Part shown: positions 19,191-29,900 of the stretch, in pieces
Numbering within the stretch: the first letter of the stretch is position 1
How the letters are laid out: the number at the start of each line of letters is the position of its first letter
Assembly (NCBI GenBank): GCA_937864815.1
Contig: CALMJY010000235.1
Span: forward strand, 1 to 46,299
Length of the DNA: 46,299 bases
Source: an uncultured Bacteroidota bacterium
GTDB lineage: Bacteria; Bacteroidota; Bacteroidia; Bacteroidales; VadinHA17
Reading direction: 5' to 3'
Notes under the pieces: generated by a model
Databases searched by the model: none
What the model was told of the DNA's origin: nothing
What the model saw: only the letters and a program-made list of their open reading frames with translations
Position numbers and translations under genes: made by a program

Positions 19191-19212
19191 ATTTTTGATT
19201 ATTTATTATAGT

Positions 19213-21528
19213 CTATAATTTAACCACATTCTCATCGTATCCTTTAACTATATGATCTTTCCCGGCTATTATCAGATGTAACTGACTGCCAGAAAGATTT
19301 CTGATAATTACACTTTGCCTGGTTACCCTGACTTCAAAAAGCAATCCCCTGAATCGCGCATGAAAGGAATATGATCTCCATTTTTCAGGGATCAGAGGAC
19401 GTAAAACCACCTTCCCGTCGTGTATCCTCATGCCTCCGAATCCTTCAACTATTGACAGCCAGGTGCCTGCCATACTGGTTATGTGAAGCCCTTCTTTCAC
19501 CTCATGGTTATAATCATCAAGGTCCAGCCTGGCTGTACGAAGATAAAGTTCATAAGCTTTATTTATATTCCCGATACGGGAAGCAAGAATTGAATGTATA
19601 CATGCTGAAAGCGATGATTCATGCACTGTCATTGGTTCATAGAAATCAAAATTTCTTGAAATAGTCTCAACGTCATAGTCATCCTCGAATATATATAGCC
19701 CCTGCAGGACGTCAGCCTGCTTTATGAAACATGATCGTAAAATCCGGTCCCATGACCAGTGCTGATTTATTGGTCGATCACTTTTGGGAATACTACTTGC
19801 AGGCATCAGCTCCTTGTCAAGGAAACTATCCTGCTGCAGAAAGATCTTTCTTTTTTCATCATAAGGCAGCCATAGCTGTTCAATAATGTTTTTCCAGTGC
19901 TTAGTCTCTTTAATAAAATCGAGCTTCGTCTTCTTTGAAATTTTATTGAACTTTGCCGGAGAGATCTTTTTAGTTTTTACAAGGTTTTCGATTGTATAGC
20001 CCAGCGTCCAGATTGCAAGCCTGTTGGTATACCAGTTATTGTTCACATTGTTTTCATACTCATTGGGACCTGTTACTCCCAACATCACAAATTTCTTTCT
20101 GTTCTCCGACCAGGAGACCCTCTGGCTCCAGAACCTTGATATTCCAATAAGCACTTCCAGACCATAATCCGCCATATATGATTCATCTCCGGTATGCCTT
20201 ATGTAGTTGAAAACAGCATATGCAATTGCGCCGTTCCTATGGATCTCTTCGAATGTTATTTCCCATTCATTATGGCATTCTTCCCCATTCATTGTTACCA
20301 TGGGGTAAAGGGCTGCTCCATTTTTGAATCCGAGTATTTCAGCATTCCTTATACTTTTTGCAAGATGATTGTAACGGTATAGCAAAAGGTTGCGTGAGAC
20401 CTCAGGGTCAGATGTTTTCAGATAAAATGGCAGAGCGAAGGCTTCAGTATCCCAGTATGTGCTTCCTCCGTATTTCTCACCGGTAAATCCTTTAGGGCCA
20501 ATGTTCAGCCTCGCATCTTTACCTGTATAAGTCTGATTAAGATGAAATATATTGAACCTGATTGCCTGCTGGGCAGCCGGATCACCTTCAATCACTATAT
20601 CCGATGAGGCCCATATTTTCGCCCATTCTGAAATATGTTCCGAAAATAACTTATCATATCCCTTCTGTTTAATCTGCTTTAACCTTCCCGACACATCAGC
20701 TTTAAGATTCTCCTTCCGGTTATTCAGGGAAGAGAGTACAGAAGCATATTTAATTATGGTCAGGTTGTCACCATGGGAAATTTTTGAACTAATAATGTTA
20801 GCAACATATTTTTCACGATTCACAATTTCGCATTTACTGCTTAACTGTTTCCCGTTTTTTATTAATTCATAAGACATTCCGGTAGCGACATGAAAGTCGG
20901 TCTTCAACGTTCTTGAAATAAGTATCCCTGATCCCTGCGAAACTTCTCTGTCAGCCTCCTTCCAGAATTTCTTACCGTAGTTGGCATCCTCATTTTTCAC
21001 ATCAGAATCAAGATATAATTCCAGGGTTATATTACCTTTAAAACTTACTGACCTTAATGAGTATTTGATTATCCCGGCATCCGGTTCCTTCATACTTACA
21101 AATCTTCTGGCACTGAATTCAATTGTTCCTGAACCCTCGGTTTTCAGTGTAAAACTTCGCTCAAGGTATCCTTCCTTCATGTTAAGTATCCGTTTAAAAG
21201 AAGTCACTTTGTCGCTGGCAAGGTCAACCTGTTTTCCATTTACAGATATATTAATCCCTATCCATTTTGGAGCATTAAGCACTTTTGCAAAATACTCAGG
21301 ATAACCATTTTTCCACCATCCTACGCGGGTTTTGTCAGGATAATAAACACCTGCCACATAATTTCCCTGAAGACTTTCACCAGAGTATTTTTCCTCGAAA
21401 TTTGCCCTCTGACCCATATATCCGTTGCCAATCGAAAATATACTTTCCGACTCACGATTTAACTCAGGGTGAAAACCCTCTTCAACTATAAGCCAGTCAT
21501 AAATTTCATAATTGGTCTTCATGGTCAT
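19213..21528 (-). CDS. GH65 family glycoside phosphorylase, probably maltose phosphorylase
   Basis: A 771-residue cytoplasmic enzyme of normal GH65 length. An N-terminal beta-sandwich (ESESIFSIGNGYMGQRANFEE at 26-46 is the family signature) is followed by an (alpha/alpha)6 barrel. This includes YWDTEAF (358-364) and the catalytic block MNGEECHNEWEITFEEIHRN (413-432), whose NEWE glutamate is the likely general acid. Phosphorolysis of maltose yields glucose and beta-D-glucose-1-phosphate. The pgmB gene directly upstream (ATGA overlap at 21525-21528) uses that beta-anomer, and GH13 follows, which favours maltose over trehalose or kojibiose. A second in-frame ATG at 21522 could be the start. Confidence 0.9.
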   Translation of the reverse strand: MTMKTNYEIYDWLIVEEGFHPELNRESESIFSIGNGYMGQRANFEEKYSGESLQGNYVAGVYYPDKTRVGWWKNGYPEYFAKVLNAPKWIGINISVNGKQVDLASDKVTSFKRILNMKEGYLERSFTLKTEGSGTIEFSARRFVSMKEPDAGIIKYSLRSVSFKGNITLELYLDSDVKNEDANYGKKFWKEADREVSQGSGILISRTLKTDFHVATGMSYELIKNGKQLSSKCEIVNREKYVANIISSKISHGDNLTIIKYASVLSSLNNRKENLKADVSGRLKQIKQKGYDKLFSEHISEWAKIWASSDIVIEGDPAAQQAIRFNIFHLNQTYTGKDARLNIGPKGFTGEKYGGSTYWDTEAFALPFYLKTSDPEVSRNLLLYRYNHLAKSIRNAEILGFKNGAALYPMVTMNGEECHNEWEITFEEIHRNGAIAYAVFNYIRHTGDESYMADYGLEVLIGISRFWSQRVSWSENRKKFVMLGVTGPNEYENNVNNNWYTNRLAIWTLGYTIENLVKTKKISPAKFNKISKKTKLDFIKETKHWKNIIEQLWLPYDEKRKIFLQQDSFLDKELMPASSIPKSDRPINQHWSWDRILRSCFIKQADVLQGLYIFEDDYDVETISRNFDFYEPMTVHESSLSACIHSILASRIGNINKAYELYLRTARLDLDDYNHEVKEGLHITSMAGTWLSIVEGFGGMRIHDGKVVLRPLIPEKWRSYSFHARFRGLLFEVRVTRQSVIIRNLSGSQLHLIIAGKDHIVKGYDENVVKL

Positions 21529-22184
21529 TTTATGTTAAAAATTTTGAGTAATAATTTCAGGTCCAGCTTATCAAGTCCTGTGACAATATAATGAGCTTCC
21601 GTAAGAACCTGGTCTGATCCGATGCCTATGCACATCATCCCTGCAGTTTTTGCTGCACGAATCCCTGCAATTGCATCTTCGAACACTATGCAGTCCTCAG
21701 GATTGACACCCATCATTCTGGCAGCGGTCAGAAAAACCTCAGGATCAGGCTTTGCCTTCAAAACTATATTACCGTCGGCAATAGCATCAAAGGCATTTTC
21801 CAGCCCGAGTCGCTCAAGAATAAGAGGAGTATTCCTGCTGGCAGAACCAAGGGCAATCTTTATACCAGCCTTTTTCAGGTCATTGATCAGGTCAAGACTG
21901 CCGGGGAGAATTTCATCAGGTGTCATCCTGTTTATGTATTCAAAATACCACCTGTTTTTCTGATCAGCATATTCATCTTTTGTCTTCTGATCAATTTTCA
22001 GGTTGGCCGAATTCAGAATTATTTCAAGGGAATCCATTCTGCTGACACCCTTAAGATGTTCGTTATCCTCTTCGGTAAATTTGATATTAAGCTGTGCTGC
22101 CAGTCTTTTCCATGCCAGGAAATGGTATCTTGCTGTATCGACTAATACACCATCAAGATCAAAAATGCAGGCTTCGAGACTCAT
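21525..22184 (-). CDS. pgmB: Beta-phosphoglucomutase (HAD superfamily)
   Basis: A 219-residue HAD hydrolase-fold protein. Motif I is FDLDGVLVDTA with Asp8/Asp10 as nucleophile and acid/base; the cap region is about residues 15-95. Motif II is IALGSASRN near 115, followed by Lys in LKAKPDPEVF and motif IV CIVFEDAIAGIRAAK. The VLVDTARYHFLAWKRLA segment is characteristic of beta-phosphoglucomutase. It converts beta-glucose-1-phosphate to glucose-6-phosphate through a bisphosphate intermediate, completing the GH65 reaction. The ATG start overlaps the MFS stop by 4 bp and its stop overlaps the GH65 start by 4 bp, so the three genes are translationally coupled. Confidence 0.95.
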   Translation of the reverse strand: MSLEACIFDLDGVLVDTARYHFLAWKRLAAQLNIKFTEEDNEHLKGVSRMDSLEIILNSANLKIDQKTKDEYADQKNRWYFEYINRMTPDEILPGSLDLINDLKKAGIKIALGSASRNTPLILERLGLENAFDAIADGNIVLKAKPDPEVFLTAARMMGVNPEDCIVFEDAIAGIRAAKTAGMMCIGIGSDQVLTEAHYIVTGLDKLDLKLLLKIFNIK

Positions 22185-23728
22185 ACTTTTTTCTTGTCAT
22201 CAACATCATTTACAAATTTTACCATAAGCGCGGCAATTATCATCGATACACCACCGGCGATAAGGGCGTCCATTGTGTGTCCGTTAAAAAGATGTTTTAC
22301 CATGCTTCCAAGTATGCTAGCCGCAAGTATTTGCGGGATTACAATAAAAAAATTAAAGATCCCCATATATACTCCCATCTTATCGGCCGGCAAAGCTCCG
22401 GTAAGCATTGCATAGGGCATTGAAAGAATGCTTGCCCACGCAACTCCGATACCAATCATTGGAAATATCAACAACCAGGAAGTGTTGATAAGGCTTATTG
22501 AAATCAGGCTAATTCCGCCGGTAATGAGACATATAGAATGTGCCATCTTCCTCGACATAGCTTTTGCAAGAACCGGTAGCAGAAAAGCCACAATGGCTGC
22601 AAAACCATTATATATTCCGAAAAGGAAACTAACCCAGTTTGCTCCTTCATTATACTCAATTGATGTTGTATCGGATGTCCCGTATATACCTGATGTCACT
22701 GCCGAAGTAGTATAAATCCACATTGCAAATAAAGCAAACCAGGTGAAAAACTGAACCAGTGCAAGCTGTCCCATGGTTGATGGCATATTGTTCAGGTCGG
22801 TAAGTATAGAATTTAAACCATTGTCTCCCTTTCCAGCAACTCTGAGAATTCCTGAGATAATCTGCAGCAGTCCGAAAAGGCTGATCCCGCAGGTGATAAC
22901 ATAAAGCTCTTTCTCAAGCTCAAACCTGGAAAGAAAAAATGTCAATAACAGACCTGCTGTCAGCCAGACTGCACCCTTCAGAAAAAATTTTGGTTCTTTT
23001 CCCTCAACTGCCGGTTTCGATGCTGAAATAATATTAGTGTCCGATTGCTTCTGAATTAAAATCTCTTTTTCTGCTGCATCAAATTCCTTCAGTTGCTGCG
23101 GAGAATATTCCCTGGTTCGGATAATAGTCCAGAGAACAGCAAGGAAAAATACACCGGCTCCTATATAGAATGAAAGTTTTACGTTGAGAGGTATAAGTTT
23201 TCCGGGCAGGGGCTCAGTAGGCACATTAAACCAGTTGGTGAGTATATATGGAAGAAATGATGCAACAACGGCCCCTGTTCCAATGAAGAAACTCTGCATG
23301 GCAAATCCCTTTGTCCTTTGCTCCGATGAAAGCATATCTCCTACAAAGGCCCTGAAAGGTTCCATTGATACATTTATTGATGCATCCATTATCCATAATG
23401 TACCTGCTGCAACCCACAGAGCAGGAGAATTCGGCATCAGTATCAATGCCAGCGAGGCCAATATTGCTCCTGTCAGAAAATAAGGCCTTCGTCTTCCCAG
23501 CCTGTTCCATGTCTTATCACTCATATGCCCTATTATTGGCTGAATAATCAGCCCTGTAACAGGAGCGGCTATCCACAAAATCGGAATGTTTTCAACTTTT
23601 GCACCAAGTGTTTCGAATATTCTGCTGACATTTGCATTCTGCAGAGCGAATCCAAACTGGATTCCTAAAAACCCGAAACTCATATTCCATATCTGCCAAA
23701 AGGAGAGATCTGGTTTTGATTTTTTCAT
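22181..23728 (-). CDS. MFS sugar transporter of the maltose/sucrose (SUT/GPH-like) type
   Basis: A 515-residue integral inner-membrane protein with about 12 hydrophobic segments and a cytoplasmic central loop (about residues 205-250). The start LSFWQIWNMSFGFLGIQFGF and the loop 2-3 motif DKTWNRLGRRRPYFLTG are typical of the proton-coupled SUT/SLC45-like sugar symporters that include bacterial maltose carriers. First gene of the operon with pgmB, GH65 and GH13, so maltose or maltodextrin is the expected cargo. About 190 bp upstream separate it from the end of sprA; that gap contains the palindromic operator (23883-23894) and promoter-like elements. Confidence 0.92.
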   Translation of the reverse strand: MKKSKPDLSFWQIWNMSFGFLGIQFGFALQNANVSRIFETLGAKVENIPILWIAAPVTGLIIQPIIGHMSDKTWNRLGRRRPYFLTGAILASLALILMPNSPALWVAAGTLWIMDASINVSMEPFRAFVGDMLSSEQRTKGFAMQSFFIGTGAVVASFLPYILTNWFNVPTEPLPGKLIPLNVKLSFYIGAGVFFLAVLWTIIRTREYSPQQLKEFDAAEKEILIQKQSDTNIISASKPAVEGKEPKFFLKGAVWLTAGLLLTFFLSRFELEKELYVITCGISLFGLLQIISGILRVAGKGDNGLNSILTDLNNMPSTMGQLALVQFFTWFALFAMWIYTTSAVTSGIYGTSDTTSIEYNEGANWVSFLFGIYNGFAAIVAFLLPVLAKAMSRKMAHSICLITGGISLISISLINTSWLLIFPMIGIGVAWASILSMPYAMLTGALPADKMGVYMGIFNFFIVIPQILAASILGSMVKHLFNGHTMDALIAGGVSMIIAALMVKFVNDVDDKKKV

Positions 23729-23785
23729 CTTTGTAATGTTTTATAAAACCTGACTTTAAGGGGGTTAATCAGGATGAATATTAAT

Positions 23786-23823
23786 CAAAAATATATAAAA
23801 TCTTTAGTAAAATCACAAATGTA
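23786..23823 (-). promoter_or_regulatory. Candidate promoter elements for the MFS-pgmB-GH65-GH13 operon
   Basis: On the minus strand two TAnnTTTG matches occur: TATTTTTG (23786-23793) and TACATTTG (23816-23823). The TTTG of the second could serve as the -33 element of the first with a 22-bp spacer. Which is used cannot be decided by eye. Both lie 58-95 bp upstream of the ATG. Confidence 0.4.
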
Positions 23824-23882
23824 TCTCATTTATTTTCAACTACATCAGATAGATAAATGCAAAATAACGATTCATCATTGTT

Positions 23883-23894
23883 TCAAACGTTTGA
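23883..23894. promoter_or_regulatory. Candidate LacI-type operator upstream of the MFS operon
   Basis: TCAAACGTTTGA is a perfect 12-bp palindrome with central CG. It is nested in a wider dyad: TTCATCA at 23871-23877 pairs with TGATGAA at 23892-23898. It matches the susC-proximal site (2118-2129) at 11 of 12 positions plus flank. It lies about 155 bp upstream of the MFS start codon and 60-90 bp upstream of the candidate -7 elements. Confidence 0.65.
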
Positions 23895-23919
23895 TGAAAA
23901 GCAGGGAATAAAATAATTA

Positions 23920-26900
23920 TTACTGCACCAGCGTAAATTTAAGGCTGAATCCAAAATTCGTATTTGAGGTCGGAAAAGTATTGGCCACAAATGGATTTGT
24001 CATACTGTGATCTGCAAACAGCTGGAGATTGAACCTGTCACTCAGAATGTAATCGGCTGTCGCTCCTATGGAAAAGACTTTCTGACCAATTACAGGCTGG
24101 TTGACATCTTCAATAAGCTTTCTGGCAATTGTCTTGTTGTCACGCACTGAAAAGTCAAGTCGTATATTAAGATCACTTCTCAGGGCTCTCTGACCTCCTC
24201 CTGCCGTCCTGAGCATTATCTGGACTTCATCAAACCTGTATCCGGCACCGATAATTATTTCGTTGATACGGGCATCAGCTATCTGGTTGCTTGTCAGGTT
24301 AAGCGAGACAGTTCTTGATTTTCTCCATTCCATACGTGTAGTAAGGCTGTTTTTCCAGTTCATGTCAATGTTTATTAACGGACTGAATTGTTCATTTATG
24401 GATACCACATTGATTTCATACATGGGGAGGTAGTTTTTCTGCAGGTCTCTTATTGCGCTTACTCCGCTTTCATTGGTCTCGTAATTCAGATTTGTTGTGT
24501 AAGATCCTATCTGGTAAGTGCTTCTGTACTGATGCATTATGTTAATCGATCTGAATGTTCTCTGAACAAATTCATACTTTGACAGACCATCAAAATTGAT
24601 CCTCCAGTTTGGCATCATACTCAGTGCAGAAGGAAAAGTTTCAAGTGTAACCTTGTTTGGGTCTGTTTTAGTATAAGCTGCAATAAATGAAGGAATAAGC
24701 ACATCTCTCGAAGTCTGTCCGAATCCGCTTTTATAAGGCCCCTCTATAGGTTGTCCGGTTTCAGGGTCAGTATCCGGATCGTATGCAGGATCAACTTTGC
24801 TGCGTTCATCAGCCCTCCTTGAAGAAATTATTACCGAATTTTCCTTAAACCGTTCAAATGCAGGTGAAACATAATCCTTGTCCTTTGATATCTTTTCAAA
24901 GGAAGTTCCCCATGAAATTACACTGATGGAATAAGTACCCGACATAACCATATTCCTGGTACTGTCGGGGAAATTACCATTGTAATCAGCTATATAGTAA
25001 GAACTTATATTCTCCATATAACGCCTGTCAGCATTCAGGTCAATTCTTAAACCCGGGAAAGGTTCTATCATACTGCGGAAAGAAATGTCGTACTTGTTAT
25101 ACTGGATTGCAGGAGTATTGAGAAGTGAATCGGTAGAGATCCAGTTATTATTTACTGCTTTTGTGAAAAAGTCCTGATCACTGTACCCAAGTATAAAAGG
25201 CCAGCCGGGGGCAGTTGTTCCATTATAATTTGACATACCAAGGTATGAGGTACCAGGCAAATAGCCAGGGAGGAACTGTCCCTGTGAAGATGTAAAAGTC
25301 AGGCTCACCGATCGGATTCCAAGCAGGGCTCTGATAAGAAACTCACCTGTAACTATCATTGGATTACGCTTCTTCTGTACCTTTCCCTCTACAAGTACAG
25401 TTGCACCGTCAACCTGTTCATCAGCAGTAAAATTTACCCTGTTATCACTGATGATTTCCATCTTGCCCTTCACATCCTGCCCGCTTTTGTCTGTGATCTT
25501 TACCTTCACATCCCTGGTGCCCAGATTATGATTGATGGCTTTTACTGCTTTGGGTCTGAAATTCTGATTCGCCTTTGTGTATGTTACAGGCACAGTTTCA
25601 GTCTTTTGTCTTTTAGCCCCTTCGGGGCGGGTATTGTTTTCTATATTTTTCAGGAATTTGGATTTTCCGTAAAGTGTTGAAAGATTTGCCATTCCGGTAA
25701 TCGTAGCCTCATTATGGTTCTTGATTGTATTGCCCATATTTATATTAAGACTGTCAGGAAAAATCGGTCCTGCAAGCCAGGTATAATCAGCACCATACCT
25801 TGCATTGGCATTTAACCAGGACAGCAACGGAAGCTTATTGACAGGGATATTATACTGAACATTAAGAAAATGATTGTAATTCACGTTCCTTCCGCCACTT
25901 TTCAGATTTGTCAATACGGAATCTTTCCAGAATTCATAACTGTCACTATACCGGTCTTTGTCAACACCACCATAAGGCTCATCTATTCTGGAAGTATTAT
26001 TTGCATTAAAATCAATCTTAAGCTGTCTGGTAATATCATACTTGAAATCATACATCCTGTACCATTCAAAATCTTTTCTGTATGAGGGTGTAACCCTGAG
26101 ATTGGGATTATTAATGTTTCTTGTTTTGATTTCACTGTAGTACCTGTAAAGTTCTGTTCTGAGGCCTATGCTTTGCGGATATGGATTGAAATTAAAATCT
26201 TTCAGCAGTCTGAAGACAGAAGGATTAAGAAACCTTACATTCTTCAGCGGCATAATATTAGGAGGTTGGGATTCATAATTATAATTCAGTCCTCCTCTGT
26301 AATTCTTTTCAAGATTGATTTCTGTCTTGGTGTTGCTCCTGTAGATTTCATTGTATGTATAGTTTGCACTCAGGTTAGCCGGGTCGTAAAAATGTGGTTT
26401 TTCACCCCTTGCACTTATTCCTGCGTTGCTGATTGTAAATGTTTTCCTCTGGGCAAGATCTTCTGAAATAGATCTTATTGAATCCCTTTCGGCCTCATTT
26501 TTAGCAGCATCAAGAGCTTCTTTCAGAGGGATATCAGGGTCGAGCTGGTTATACTGAGGCTGAATACGTGTTTCAGAAAATCCTGCATATACCGGTAATC
26601 GTACCGCTACTTTTTCAGGAAAGAATTTACCAAGCTCAACAGTTGATGAGATATCATACATTATTGTGTTCTCAATGCTCCTCTCGTTTACCTTTTTGTC
26701 AATACTTCCCCATCCCGGAGTAGTTGTCTGCCCAACCATATCAATGGTACCCAGGTCTGCAAGTCTTGCCTGGAGATGAGCATTGGCAGCCCATCCGCTG
26801 TTCTCGACAAAGTCGCTCAGGCGAAGTTCGTTGACCCAGACCTCACCTGATTTGGGATTTCCATCATCATAATTCCTGTTTCTGGTCACTATCGGATTTC

Positions 26901-29900
26901 TGACCCCAACCATGATTACTTTTATGTTACTCAGATTTGGATTCCCTGAAACAGAGACTCTGGCAGTTCCGTTTGAATAGACAAAAACATCAGATACACT
27001 CAATGATGAACCCGGAAGATCCATCTGCCTGTTTCTTTCCTGCTTGGCCTCCTGAAGAAGTTCCATATTAATGATGAAGCTGTTATCCTCCGGCCATACC
27101 TGTGATCGTGAGGCATCTGAATTATTGTCATAACGGCCGGGAGGTGTAAGTTTCAATGGAAGCTCATACTCATAAAAATTGCCTTTGTAATCCGATCCCA
27201 GACGTACAAAGGCAGTCAGTTCATCATTTTGCAGTGGCTGTCCTATCAGGGCTTCAGCATGGACTTCCATTCTTAAACTACGATACTGGCGTATATCTAT
27301 GTTTACGTTTTTATATGCAGCCCTTGCATCACCATCCTCAAGATTCTGCACTTTTAGTACCATTGACTGTTCATTCAGCTGGCGGAGCTGCGGGTTCTGG
27401 GGATCAGTAACCCTGTCAAATCCGGGAGGAAGTACATAATTGACAGGTTCTTTCCCCGAGTTCTCCTCTATGCTAACTGAACTGATCTCGAAAGTACCAT
27501 CAGCTGTCTCCGGAACAGTCACTCTTTCACCACCTTCCATGAAAGAAATGTTATATTTTCTCCATTCAGCCCTTACGAGGTCGAGTTCTGCGAATCTCAT
27601 AATAGTTGGCTTTTCGAATCCTTTCATGAACATCCTCATGAAACGGATCGACTTGAAATCCTTTATTGAACCAACAACTTTCTGATATTCAGTTATCGGA
27701 ATTTTAAACTGGTACCATTTAACCTTTGATTTTTTTGTGTTGGCGAATGTCGCCTCATACTCAATTTCGTCAACCACATAGTTAGTTCCAACCTTCATAT
27801 CTCCGGGACGCATACTAACCTTATACTGATAATAGCTTTCAGTCTCACTCAGCGTGTTATCACGATTGATATCTTCCATATCAGGCAAAGTAGTACCTGA
27901 GGTGGGATAATTTTCTGCAGACATTTCAGAGGTTGGGGAGTTTCCATCCTGTCCATTATATTTTTTATACCTCTCAAGGATCCCAAGCTCCAGGGCATCA
28001 TAATCGCTTCCCCTGAAATAATGAAAGTTGTCACTCGATGGATCTTCAAGTGAACTCTGGTAAACAGGAGGATCTACCCTTAGCTGAAGTTTCTGAAGGT
28101 AGTTATTAAAGAATGTCTGTTCATCCTGGTTGCTGAGACCATCAAGACCGACATCCTGATATCTTCTCGATTCATTGGCATTGTCGAATGCATGAACAAC
28201 TGCCTGAACTGTGGCTACTCTTCCCCAGGAAGTGGTATCAACATTTTTTACTTCAGGCGAACCGGGAAGCCCGTTCTCAAAGCTTTTCCTGGAATCACGG
28301 AGGATATCCTCAGAGATATTTCCAAGGTTTATATAAAAATCTCCTCCTTCATTAGAAGGATCCTCTACAAATGGATCCATGAGCCAGAATTTTATATACT
28401 GGATATTGGCAGACTCAAAATCACTTGTCAGTACCTCACGCATCATAGCTCCCCACCTTGTTTGCGGATCGACAAGTGTTCCGTCAGGAGCCACACCTGA
28501 TGAATATGGGCCAGGTTCTGAGTCAAAGTTGTACGATCCTTTTTCAGATGGATAAAATCCGAGGTTAAGTACAGTGATATTGGTAGGGATTCCGCTTGGG
28601 CTCTCCCTGTAAGGAAATATCTCATCCTCATAAACTTCTCTCACATAATGACTTGACTGAAGATCGGGATTTGCCTTAATGTGATCAGGTGTGGATGAAC
28701 CGTTTCTGAGGAACAGAGGGTCAATTACATACCATGCAAGTTTTGCCCTGTTGAATCCGCTTTCAAGTTTATTATTCAATCTGGCTTCAGGAAACAATTG
28801 ATCCTGTCCCTGAGGAATACTAGCCATTGTCCAGGCGTTAAAAGACTTGAGATCGAGAGGGATTTCACTTGCCTCAAAATCGTCAATGTACGAGTTGCCG
28901 GCATTTGAGATAGCCCGTGAATGTCCGGGGATAAGGTTTGCAAATTCACCGAAAAACGACACGGAAGATGGTGTCTTGGTTTCTATGAAAGGAAGCTTGT
29001 CAATTGCTTTTGTAAGGAACTGCCAGTCTGTTTCATAGGAAGTATTCAATCCCCATATTGTGTTTGAAATAGGTTCTTCTCCATAGTTAACTTTTTGAGT
29101 ATAGGGTCTTTCATTCAGGTGAAGAATTGTACCACCGATGTCAAAATTCTTGGATATCTGGTAATCGAGATGTGTTCCGATAAGTGATTTTGTCTGGAAA
29201 CCAAAGAACTGATTGCTCTCAAGTGATACCTGAATAGGTGTCTGTGACTCAATAAGTGCCTGGTTGATTATTCTTACAGTTCCCATGTTGTAGTCCACAG
29301 TAAAATCTGTATTCTCTGTAAGGGGGACACCTCCCGCTGTTACTTTTACTGATCCCTGAGGTATACTGGTTGCATTAAGACGGATCTCAGATCCCGATTC
29401 GGATGAATACTGCCCTGTCAGCTTGAATTTATTCTTCTCAGCCATCTGCCGGGCAATGGTCTGCGTTGAATCATAAAGTTCCTTGAATATGTATTTTGAA
29501 GCAACCCTGGGATCATTTATCATTTTTTCCAGGTGAGAACCGAATGGTTCAATAACAGGAAATACTATCTTTCCTCTGTTAACATTGATTGTTATCCCCT
29601 CCACAAAGTCGAAATAACCATCTGACTCCCTGTCCAGCTGCGAATTAAGATTATCAAGTCCCATCACCTGAAGAAGAACTTTATCGGCCAGTTTTCCTTC
29701 CGGCAGATAATTAATTGAGTTTCCGGTCTCATCATCCTGGTAGAGAACATTAAACTCAAAATCTTTTTTCTCAAGCTTACCTGATCCGAGAGAATAGATG
29801 TTTTTCATCATAAGGTCCCAGGTTGGCAGTCGCGGAGTCAGCGTAGTTCCCTTTAAAAGTCTGAGTATAAGTGTCTGCGGAGCTGTAATACCATCTGTTG

